A stretch of 64,000 bases of DNA, taken from NCBI RefSeq assembly GCF_000182925.2, contig NC_026505.1:1550001-1614000 (forward strand), in the 5' to 3' direction. Made by a program: the position numbers and the translations under genes. The notes beneath the pieces are model-generated. The model saw nothing but the letters and a program-made list of their open reading frames with translations, was not told the origin of the DNA and searched no databases. Shown piece by piece: positions 43,462 to 52,945 of the stretch (its first letter is position 1; each line of letters starts with the position of its first letter). The stretch comes from Neurospora crassa OR74A. Lineage: Eukaryota; Ascomycota; Sordariomycetes; Sordariales; Sordariaceae.

Positions 43462-43842
43462 GACTGGCTGTATTGAATCTGATATCGAGAATGAAAAGGT
43501 TGGTGATGGCGTCAAAAGTTAGTTGATGTCACTCTGGTGCTGTTCGTGCGTCTACTTGTAGCGTAGGTACCTGCTGTAGGTACCTCTCTAGCGCTGCCGG
43601 CGGCAACCAGGGTAGGTGGCCCTTGATGCCCCTGTTTCTGACATTGTGGAGCCCGTATTGGCTGAAATCTGGGGTGAGCCCCACTAGAACGCGTCTGGTC
43701 CCCTGCTTCGTTTCTCAATTTACGCGTCTTCCAGACAGTGACAATGACGGATATCACCACCACGAACAGACTGGTAGACGGCCAATTGTAACCGACTATA
43801 CTAAATTGCAAGTTTAGTCGAGCTATCCAGACCACAGACACA
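43462..43842. promoter_or_regulatory. Bidirectional promoter region of the mitochondrial-type gene and DPB2
   Basis: Only 381 bases separate the two divergent start codons. It includes GTAGGTACC-type motifs near 43560-43584. Shared regulation is plausible but not shown. Confidence 0.5.
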
Positions 43843-46457
43843 ATGATCGTTCAAAGTCCCCGCCAAAAGCGGACGAAAACCGGCCAGACAAACGCCCAAG
43901 ACAGACCATCTCGACCGCAGCCACAAGCAGCAGCCGCCGCCGGCTTCTTTGCGCCCAAGACCCCAGCGGGCCCATCCAACCCGATACCCTCGTCCTCGCC
44001 CGCCTTCGCTACTCCAGTACATCCACTGAAGCCGTTCCAACCCCCAGTCCTCACAAAAGCCGCAATCCTGCCCATCATCCTTCCGCCGGCGACACTACGA
44101 CCGCTCGCCTTCCGAACGTTTACCAAGAAACACAGCCTAACACTTACATCAACTGCCCTACAAGAGCTCGCAACCTTTATCGGTAGACACTGTGGCTCAG
44201 GATGGAGGGAAGAAGGCCTGGCCGAAAAGGTGCTAGAAGAGGTAGCAAGGAGTTGGAAGAACCGCAATGGCGGCGTCATCGTGGAAGGCAACAGCCCCGA
44301 GCTCAAGGACATTCTCAAGACCCTCGAGGGAAACATGAGCGGAGGAAAGATCCTGACCGGGCCACGAAGCTTGAGCAGACAAAACAGTCTCTTGCTAGAG
44401 CCCGACCAAGACGAACAACATGCGCATAGTCGACTCGGACTTCGGCCCGTGCCATCATTAACCCGGGAGGACAGCAACGCCAGCTTTGGCATGTCTGGGT
44501 TGGAGTTCACAGAAGAGCCGGAAGACGATTCGGTGAGAGATGTTAGGAGGTGGCTGAAGGTTATACATGCTTTCGATCAACCACGGTTGATGTATAATGT
44601 TGGAAAGAAGCATTTTGAGAGGTATGGTCCCTTATTATTTATTACCCTCTTTACATAGGTTACACAGCTAACCTTTGTAGGGATCCTTCCAAACCCTCCC
44701 TACTACCAGCCGCCTCTCACAAAACCGATGCCTTCCGCAACCGCTACAACGTTATTCATCAGCGCATCCTTCGCAACGAAGCCTTTCAATCCTCCTCCGT
44801 CCAAGGCTCCAGCTTGCGCCAACGAACCAACGCCAACGGCCTCTCCTCCCACAAGATTACCCCAATCGCCAACCTGCTCGGCCGCCATGGCAGCAACCAC
44901 ATGCTGCTGGGCATGCTTGTTGTCCTTCCCACTGGCTCTCTTGCCATCAGCGACCTGACGGGCACCATTACTCTCGACCTCTCTCACGCTGTCGCCATCC
45001 CTGAAGATTCTGCCTGGTTTACGCCGGGAATGATTGTTCTCATCGACGGCGTCTACGAAGAGGAGGAGGAAACCATGACCATGGGCAACGGTCTCAGTGG
45101 TAGCAGCGGTGTGGGCGGTACCATCGGCGGCCGGTTCCAAGGTTTCTTCATCGGCCAGCCACCATGCGAAAAGCGCCGCGTTACGCTCGGGGTTAGTGGG
45201 CCCGACGGCACCGGCGCTGATCATACCATTGGCGGCGGATTCGGCTGGATCGACTTCCTGGGCGTAGGTAGCGAGAGGGCAGTCGGGTCCAAAATGCGCA
45301 AGTTGGAGCACAGAATTCTTCGGCAACCAGCGCTGTTGGAGGATGGCAGGCCGTCGAGGGGTAGGGCAGTGATTATTGGCGAACTAAACCTAGATCAGCC
45401 GAGGAGTTTGCAGGCACTGAGAAAAATCTTGGGTCTCTATGCTAGTGATCCTGAAGGGTGTACACCCATGACGTTTGTGCTGGCGGGTAACTTCACGCAG
45501 CATGCTGTCATGGCGAGGGGCGGGAGTGGGGGGAGTATTGAGTACAAGGAGTTTTTCGATGCGTTGGCATCGACACTGGCGGATTTCCCTAGTCTGCTCA
45601 CGACGGCTACCTTTGTTTTTGTGCCAGGTGACAACGACGGGTGGGTGTCTGCCTTCTCAGGTGGTGCGGCAACTCCTTTGCCGAGGAAACCCGTCCCAGA
45701 TCTGTTTACTTCCCGCATCAGGAGGGTATTCGCAGCAGCGAATGCTGAAGCCGGGCTAGCCAACCCTGGCAAAGAAACAGAAAAGGATGCAGGCAAGAGG
45801 AGAGGCGGCGAAGCTGTCTGGACAACCAACCCAAGTAGGATAACCCTTTTCGGGCCTAGTCACGAAATGGTTCTTTTCCGAGATGACATCTCCGCCCGGT
45901 TACGACGAGCTTCTGTCCGTCTTAAGAACACGAGCAAAGCCTCCGTCGAGCCGGAACCCCCAACCAATGGTAACGACGACTCGGCAATGGATAACCAATG
46001 TCCACCCTCCTCCCTCCCCGACGCCCCCGATGCTGACGACGAAGACATGGCCGACACAACCATGACCGACGCCATGGATGTCGATTCTGCCCCTGCCCCT
46101 AACCAAAAGACTACCATGCCTCCTCCATCTTCCATACCCTACGACGTCCTCGCCGCCCGCAAGCTAGTGAAAACCATTCTCGACCAAGGCTATCTCGCTC
46201 CTTTCCGGCAAGCTATCCGCCCGGTACATTGGGACTATACTTCCGCCATGTACCTCTACCCGCTGCCGACGGCCATGGTACTGGTGGATACTACCGCTCC
46301 GCCGTTTTGCGTGACGTATGAGGGGTGCCACGTGATGAATCCGGGGAGCATATTAGTGCCGGGGAGGAAGGGGGCGGCACGGTGGGTTGAGTATGAGTTA
46401 CCGGGAGTGGGAGGGACGGGGACGGGTGGAGGGAGGGTTAGGGAGTGTACATTCTGA
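43843..46457 (+). CDS. dpb2: DNA polymerase epsilon subunit B (DPB2)
   Basis: This is the second-largest, non-catalytic subunit of the leading-strand replicative polymerase, linking Pol2 to GINS/CMG. Two exons, 43843-44621 and 44681-46457, joined by a GTATGG...TAG intron, give 851 aa. N-terminal residues 1-60 are Pro/Ala-rich; then LRPLAFRTFTKKHSLTL, a helical dpb2-N-like region (ALQELATFIGRHCG), and WLKVIHAFDQPRLMYN before the intron. The OB-fold and inactive phosphoesterase core shows HMLLGMLVVLPTG, SDLTGTITLDLSHA, GELNLDQPRSLQALRKIL, FVFVPGDNDGW, NPSRITLFGPSHEMVLFRDDI and HWDYTSAMYLYPLPTAMVL. An acidic insert (ADDEDMADTTMTDAMD) splits the core. It fits B-subunit family length and order well. 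Confidence 0.95.
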
Positions 46458-47124
46458 GTTTTGCACATTTCGAGTGAAATGTTTGATTGTCTGGAGAAAA
46501 ATCTGCCTTGAGCTTATTACGAGGCTGTGCTGGGAGATCTTGCTCTTGAATCGGTCTTGGGGCTGGGACTATTGGCTCTGTAAAGCTGATCGGGGAAAAG
46601 GGTAACTCGTATTGCTGGGCGGACGCTACGGTGGCAGGGCACAATCGAACCTCGAACACGGTGGGCATCTCAGGCGCCATCAATTTCTTTCCGTCGATTT
46701 CACGCCTCGCTCCCTGTTGTGCAGCACCTGCACGTCATGGCTGTACTCCCCTTTACAATGCATGAAGAGGAAAACAGGCTTCAGCCTGCTTATCTATAAC
46801 GGAGACCATATCACCGGAGATTAGATCGGCTTAGCGCAACGCCCCAGCCTTCCTGTCAGCAGCATACCTTGTTGCATGCTTCAAGAGCATCAGGGACCAC
46901 GTTGAACGGTGATTGGTTTATCAATTCAAGTTAAAATGGTACCTGCCTCCGCGACATGAATGTGTTGTTTCTGGTCTTCGTGGTGTGGTTTACTCTTCTC
47001 TCTTTCTCTTCTCCCTTTGGCTTTTCCATGTTGATGACTCTACTGAACAGTCAAGCAAGGCATAGGACGACAGCTTCCAACACGACGCCTGCCGATATCT
47101 TACAGCGTCTGCTACACGGAGGTC
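46458..47124. other. Intergenic between DPB2 and HET gene 2
   Basis: No gene recognised; the DPB2 3' flank and the HET2 promoter are expected here. A TCTTCTCTCTTTCTCTTCTC pyrimidine tract near 46993-47012 lies about 110 bases before the HET2 start. Confidence 0.55.
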
Positions 47125-49512
47125 ATGAACAGGGATTTGCACGATTCGGATGATGACTGTCAGCAGACGCTTGGCCAGATCGCTCGGCATCATGGCCGAT
47201 CAATCGTCGAGATGCTTGTGCAGATACAGAACGCCAAAACGGAGGAATGGAAGCCAACGAAATTTCTCCAGCCGCTGGAGGTCCTCCAACTCATCGACTG
47301 CCCTCCCAGCAACACGGCCCCCAGAAGCAACTTTGCTGGAACGAAAGAACCGCTCCACAGCGATACAGTCACCGTTCCAAAGCTACTGGTGGATATCAAA
47401 GTACAGCGGGGATTTCCACGGATTTCAAGCGGGCAGGAATTTCCGGCCCAGCACGATAGCAGCTTCATGAACCGCTGTCACCTTAACGTCCTCGACGGTC
47501 AGACCAAGTACATTGCCGTGTCCTATACGTGGGATCCACCAGATGGGCACGATAACACCTCCGGTCGATATTGGATAGCAAAGAGGGCTGGGAATGGCTT
47601 CAAACAGTCGCCGATTCGCAATAGTCTCCTCGACCGTGTCACCCACTACATGCGAGCACTATGTGTCGAACACCTTTGGATCGATCAACATTGCATTGTC
47701 CAGACCACAACGTGCACAATGAGTCGCTGCGCTCATGACGACTGCAACGAAAAGCGAGAGGCAGTGCATGCTATGGACCTCGTCTTTACATCCAGCGAAT
47801 ATCCCACAGCCTTCCTTTCACAATCTATTGATACATGGTGGGACCTGCGTTTGTTGCATGGTCTTTTCCGGCATTTGGGTTTCATCTATTACAGCTCAGA
47901 TCGCTCCGGCCTTAGTCTACGAACCCGTGGGATTCGACATGCTAAGGATACGCTGAAGCTCGTGCACCGTCTCATCTGTGACCCTTGGTGGGCGAGAGCA
48001 TGGCCATTTCAGGAGAGACATGTGACAAACTCAAGGCTGCGGCTGCTATTGCGACACCCCCCTCACCTCGAGAAGCGAAAGCAGGCACTGTTTCCAGAGA
48101 ATCAAGTTCCAGGAGAGATCAGCATTCGAGCCAGTGAATTTCTTACCCAAGCTAATTTGTTGTGCCGTGCGCTGGTCAGGCATATTTCCAACGAACTACT
48201 TCTTGAAGAGAAAAAAATGATACGCCAAGTCTTTCAAGCTGTCGTTCACGACGGGCCATGGCTCGGATCACGTCCAATAATACCCCCTCTTGTTGACACA
48301 GTTATATCAAAAGACGTAGCAAAGCACTGGGACCGTGTGGCTATTATAGGAAACTGCTGTCGATATCCCAAAAGACTAGAGCTTCAGTACCTGCAGCAGA
48401 TGGGTAGAAGCCTTGGTCTCTCCATCCTAGCCCTCGTTCTTTTGAATGGAGAGGTGCTCGACAATCGCGAAAAACAAGACCAACGAAAAATAGCCGACAT
48501 GACAGTCTCCCAATTTCTAGCCTCTCAGGTCTGCAGGAACGGATACTATGCCAGCCGATGTGGCTTTATCGACGTTACGCTTACCATGACGGGGATTCGA
48601 ACTAGAGGACACCTGTGGAAGTTAGGCGAGGTTATCGACGCCTCCGAAGGTTTGGTCGACGACGACGCCGCCGCTGTTAATTGCAAACCGAAGTCTTTCA
48701 AAAATTGGCCAATAGATAACAGTACGGCTGCGAACGAGTATCGCTGCTGGTGGAGAGAAGCACGATGTCGAAAACTGATCGCAATACTCGAAGCTTCTGG
48801 TTACAGCAACCTAGCAGAGAACCTTCGACAGCTTTTCAAACACCCCATAACTGACTGCTTATTCCGCCCGAACGATCACCAGACAAAAGACGGACAGAGT
48901 AGTACGCCGCCGCTCGCGACCCTCGAAGTGATTGATGCAATTGGGCGTGGGAAGAAGGTTAGAGTTGGACGTCTCTGGCACCCTGGACTTCTCTCGGAGC
49001 CATCATCTTATAGTGCTCTGTTTGTTTGGGAAGGAGACGAGCTCGACGATCTGGAAGACCACCAGGAAAACAAGACTCTCGTCCCAGCAATGGTGTTTAC
49101 GGCCACTCGAGTGAGCGATTTCAGCTCCCCTTTCGATCCCATCGACGAGCATCCAAGACTTTCATCTGAAGAGGGGAAGTTCCACCGACATCTGTCGTTG
49201 GAGGTGGAAATAGAAAACCTAGGTGCCAAGAAGGTCGTCTTTAGCAAGAAAACTGGAAACCTACCATCGCTAAAGACCAAGCGATGGCTCAGCGGTCTGC
49301 ATTTTCCCCCCGAAATCTGCATGCGTCCATCGCGTCTAGTGGTTTTTCCCTGGCTCCGTGAGTTGGCGGCCATTGGAGGAGGCCGTCGTAGTGAAAAAGG
49401 TCCCCTCCTTGCTTCCCCGCGTCCGAGCCGAACAAAGATATATGGTGAAATAGCTTCTCAGTTGTACGGATGGGATAACCCTACTATATGTGAACGTAGA
49501 GGAAGCCGGTAG
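47125..49512 (+). CDS. HET-domain protein 2 (divergent)
   Basis: Single-exon, 795-aa protein with a divergent HET domain: TKYIAVSYTWDPPDG (residues 127-141) and VEHLWIDQHCIVQ (181-193), then a long helical part with WWARAWPFQERHV, equivalent to the W(F)xRxWTxQE motif. A Cys/His-rich insert (CTMSRCAHDDCNEKRE, about 197-212) sits where most HET domains have only an acidic loop. The C-terminal half has no domain I recognise. It is not a recent duplicate of HET1: similarity is limited to the domain motifs. Expected role: self/non-self recognition or stress-triggered cell death, by family only. Confidence 0.85.
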   Translation: MNRDLHDSDDDCQQTLGQIARHHGRSIVEMLVQIQNAKTEEWKPTKFLQPLEVLQLIDCPPSNTAPRSNFAGTKEPLHSDTVTVPKLLVDIKVQRGFPRISSGQEFPAQHDSSFMNRCHLNVLDGQTKYIAVSYTWDPPDGHDNTSGRYWIAKRAGNGFKQSPIRNSLLDRVTHYMRALCVEHLWIDQHCIVQTTTCTMSRCAHDDCNEKREAVHAMDLVFTSSEYPTAFLSQSIDTWWDLRLLHGLFRHLGFIYYSSDRSGLSLRTRGIRHAKDTLKLVHRLICDPWWARAWPFQERHVTNSRLRLLLRHPPHLEKRKQALFPENQVPGEISIRASEFLTQANLLCRALVRHISNELLLEEKKMIRQVFQAVVHDGPWLGSRPIIPPLVDTVISKDVAKHWDRVAIIGNCCRYPKRLELQYLQQMGRSLGLSILALVLLNGEVLDNREKQDQRKIADMTVSQFLASQVCRNGYYASRCGFIDVTLTMTGIRTRGHLWKLGEVIDASEGLVDDDAAAVNCKPKSFKNWPIDNSTAANEYRCWWREARCRKLIAILEASGYSNLAENLRQLFKHPITDCLFRPNDHQTKDGQSSTPPLATLEVIDAIGRGKKVRVGRLWHPGLLSEPSSYSALFVWEGDELDDLEDHQENKTLVPAMVFTATRVSDFSSPFDPIDEHPRLSSEEGKFHRHLSLEVEIENLGAKKVVFSKKTGNLPSLKTKRWLSGLHFPPEICMRPSRLVVFPWLRELAAIGGGRRSEKGPLLASPRPSRTKIYGEIASQLYGWDNPTICERRGSR

Positions 49513-50420
49513 GTAGCGGTCTCTCCACAACCTTTATTAATTAGAAGCAACTCATTTTTAGCTCATTGTTTTTAAGAAGTCCAACATAGGTACACAGAAT
49601 CAGTGACTTTTCACTTTTATCGTTTAGATTGTTGGATAATTGCTGTTTTTATAGGTAGGTAGGTTGGTAGGTAGGTAGCTAGGGTGCCTATAATCCGTGT
49701 TCCTTTGCCCCCCCCCCCCCTTTTTCTTCCTTGTAGAACCGAGAAAGTGAGACGACAGACTTTCCATGGACCTAACCCTTTGCTACCGTTTGCAGTAGAG
49801 AAAACTCCTATAATGTCATCTACAGGCTGGGAGAAGTCGAAGACGTTTGGAAGCCCCTATTCCAAAATAGTAGCTTCTTTGCTACGGTCCTACCTGGAGC
49901 CAAGGGAGACTAACTCAAGAATAGGCAGCCTTTTGACGGGGTCGGTATAGCTGACCGTGGAATGAACCCAGATCTCTTTACTGCCGTCATAGAGGTCATG
50001 CGCTTCAGTACACTTTACTGAGGAGAAGTGTTACCTTACCCCCTTTTTTTTCCCTCTACAGGGTTGTAACATGCAACGTGAGATAGACGCAAGGTACAAA
50101 AAAAAAAAACATCTACCGTGTACACTAGTATCATACTGCCCATCGTACGTATCGACTGTACAGGTCTATATCATCGAGGACAAGATAATCCTGGGGGCAT
50201 CTATCTTATCGTGAGACTGTTCTTTTTGTGTAAAACATGGGAGATGAGATCTGCTTGGAGGTAGGTGCCTACATCTTCACCTTACCCACATCCGGACATC
50301 TCAAGCTACTTTCATTCATCGCTGGATGGATGAATAGAAACCAAAAATGCATGAATGTGACGGAGGTACAAAAATAGAGAAAAAGAGAAAAAGAAAACCG
50401 AAAAAGAAAGGTAAAGAAAA
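49513..50420. other. 3' flank of HET gene 2
   Basis: No gene recognised. It holds (TAGG)n repeats near 49655-49682, a 13-base C run at 49708-49720, an A10 run near 50100 and a GA-rich tract at 50370-50420. Confidence 0.5.
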
Positions 50421-50539
50421 ACATACAACACCAGGGATTCGCTGGTCGTCACCGACCCAACTACTAGTCTAGCCCTCACTGGCTTATCTATGGGAGAGCG
50501 GACGGGATCCCGAGTTTTCCAGTGGGTATGGTCGTATGT
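50421..50539 (-). rRNA. 5S ribosomal RNA gene (copy 3, possibly decayed)
   Basis: 119 bases on the minus strand, identical to copies 1 and 2 except for one C-to-T change at position 69 of the RNA (plus-strand A at 50471, GGGCTAG in place of GGGCCAG). A T5 run follows. The -30 to -25 window reads ACACAA, so the TTATAG element shared by the other two copies is missing. The upstream GAAGTAAAAAA is shared with copy 1 but lies much closer to the start, consistent with loss of sequence. It may be a pseudogene or weakly expressed. Confidence 0.85.
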
Positions 50540-51662
50540 ATTTTTTTACTTCAAAAAATGCATTTGTGTAGTCCATTGACCTACCTGATAACGACGAATA
50601 TCTGGTGCTTCACCCCTTCAGGCCCCTGAACCAGGTCACTCGTGTTCACAAACCGATTCAAGAGAAGATATGCAAACTTTGAGGTGCCATAATCCGATAG
50701 TGTATGTACGGGACTGACATCCATTCCCGTAAAGTAAAAACTAGGGAGGCGAGACCGCGAGATGACATGGGTTAAAAGGATTCGTCTTCCATCTAAATTG
50801 TATTGTAGTTCATGACTTAGAATGTATGGTAGATGCTCCGTAATATTGGAGATAGTCCCCTAGTGCTCGAAGTTGTTTGATGTGTCCTGGCTTGCTGCTA
50901 GTGATGCCAACTGGGGAAGAGGTAACCTCTTAGTTGTCCCGGATAGGATATCTCTCAAGTATTGGTAAACCTCGTCCTACGAAACGCCACCGAGCTGAGT
51001 CTTCAGCATAGACCAACAATCGGACTGGCTGCCGCGTCAGCCCACTAGTGAACCCGGATGAGCACACCCCAGACGTTACAAATATAATCTCTTGTGCCAG
51101 CAGCCCTCCTTGGAACTTCTCTGAGTTGAAGGCCATCGCTTGTGTGTTTATTTTGGCGGGCGATGTAATCGTCTCCGGGTATGAACGACATCACGGCCTT
51201 CAATGGCTTCGTTAGTTGGAAAGACATAGATATTCTCCTAGCTACCGTTTAAGCACGCGGTCTTAATATCTGTGGCAGAGTTCGCTGCTCTTGGTTCTCT
51301 CTAAGCGGGATAGAAATGTTCTCGAGGCTATGCATCAGGTTTCACTGAAAACAAAATTGATATCCTTCAAGGAAAAGACAGCGGGTGAACAATTGTACTT
51401 CTCAGAGAGAGAGTCGAGAGTACATGCTTGGGTATTTCACTTGGATTGCCAACCGATTTCTACCCGTCGAACGTCTCAATTTATGATGGCGTCAGTGGCG
51501 GTAGTGTATATCACCCCGTGATCCCACCCCACCAACGGAGCTCTCACATGTTGATAAGGTTGACGCCATTCTATGTTTCGTTATATCTGCTGTAGTCTAT
51601 GATAATGGCCCTACAGTCCTCTTATTATGGACATCGAGCGCCATGTTGACACCGGAATTAGA
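50540..51662. other. Intergenic; no gene recognised
   Basis: Short frames at 51136-50930 (-), 51227-51045 (-) and 51291-51521 (+, 76 codons, lysine/serine-rich) are open but unidentifiable. Composition looks ordinary. Confidence 0.45.
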
Positions 51663-52157
51663 TCAAGGCCCATGCCAAATCTTTTCCAGGATCTTCCGAG
51701 CCTCTGCGTCATGTTGTGCGGCTATGGACAACAAAGAAAACAATCATGTTAGCTAAGCTGTTCAACTCCGTGAAGGAAATGAGATCGCAGTGACATGAAC
51801 CGGTGCCTACCTTGCGTGAGCCGAGCAACGACTTCTTCGATGGTGAACTTTGCTTTTTTGGCCTTCGGCTTGGTCACCTTGTTGGGTTTGGAACCGGAGG
51901 ATGGATTCGCGACGGAGTCATTCTTGTAAAGTAAGAGCGTTGGTTAGTTACATGTCAAGAGGTTTGTGATGGTTTTGGGTCTGGATCACAAAATGATTAG
52001 CTACCTTGGAAGCGATGGGGCCGCCATATACTTCGTTGCATAGCTTGCCAAGTTTCTCAAGTTCCTCGTTGACCTCGGCTAGCGTCAGCCCATTCTGTAC
52101 AGTTGGGGGCGCTGCGAAGCACCTAGGAGCCCATTCTTCCGTGGGAGGATGCGTCAT
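51663..52157 (-). CDS. Small three-exon protein of unknown function (107 aa)
   Basis: I do not recognise this protein; the case for a gene is structural. Three minus-strand exons, 52157-52005, 51922-51811 and 51721-51663, with junctions AAG/GTAGCT...AAG and CAAG/GTAGGC...TAG, read one frame to 107 aa. It begins MTHPPTEEWAPRCFAAPP and contains a likely helix LTLAEVNEELEKLGKLCNEV. A lysine-rich linker (KPNKVTKPKAKKAKF) follows, then a second amphipathic helix FTIEEVVARLTQAAQHDAEA ending RKILEKIWHGP. The two helix-forming, leucine/valine-patterned blocks around a basic hinge suggest a small nucleic-acid- or protein-binding subunit, as inference only. No single open frame spans it. Confidence 0.62.
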
Positions 52158-52945
52158 GTTTGCTAAGTGTGATGGCGGTTGTACTGAAAGATGAATTTGC
52201 ATGGTAACAGAAACGAAACTGAGCTGGAGGATTGAAGGGCGAGAAGAGGGGAGAACATACAGTTTAAACGAAGACTCTCCTCGCTCCCCAGTCTTCTCCC
52301 CAGGCATGCTCGACAGTCCGCACCTTCCCAAGTTACATATTCTACGAATTTCAAGTTGCTACCAGTGAGAGGAAATGAAAGGAGCTTCCATGTCATCATC
52401 GTTTGCCCTGGTCCCCGTGATCACATAATGCTAGTGGGGTAAGTGTCCTAAGTACCCAAGATGCTGTGTCCAACTCTCGTCTATTCTTCTTCCTCTGGCT
52501 GATAAGGCAGGCAAGGGTTGAATCTTCAAAGGTATTCGAGATGATCACGAAAGACGGCTGTCGATAAAGGAGCCCCAGTAAGCGCAAATGTACTCACTTG
52601 AGAACGGCTCGAAGAAAGTCGTCCCTGTTGTTCACGCTTTCTGTCATTATTAATACTATCTAATACTACTGTACATCAACCAACAACCGCGGACCTAATT
52701 ACAATATCAATATTCGTCATCATTAGCCCTAACCAAGAAGATTTCGTGATTATGGTAGGAAAATCTCCCCTCCATCATGTTGGGAGATAGGATGGATGTT
52801 CCTTCACCTTTCGTCTCGTGTCGTTTCCCGGCATGTTGCCGAACCATCTAAGTCATCCCATCCGTTTGCCCTATCCCATCTATTATGTGTCATTAAGATC
52901 TCATCATCAATGTCTTTTCATCTCCATCATATTCAGTGACCGCAC
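52158..52945. other. Intergenic between the 107-aa gene and the PXA-PX gene
   Basis: No gene recognised; it contains the upstream region of the small gene and the 3' flank of the PXA-PX gene. A minus-strand open frame that continues upstream of the small gene's ATG (to 52331) is probably leader. Confidence 0.5.

Noticed and set aside
39758-49512. A complete incompatibility (HET plus partner) two-gene system
   Set aside because: Two HET-domain genes lie 5 kb apart but with unrelated housekeeping genes between them, and no NLR, patatin, syntaxin or SNARE partner is present.
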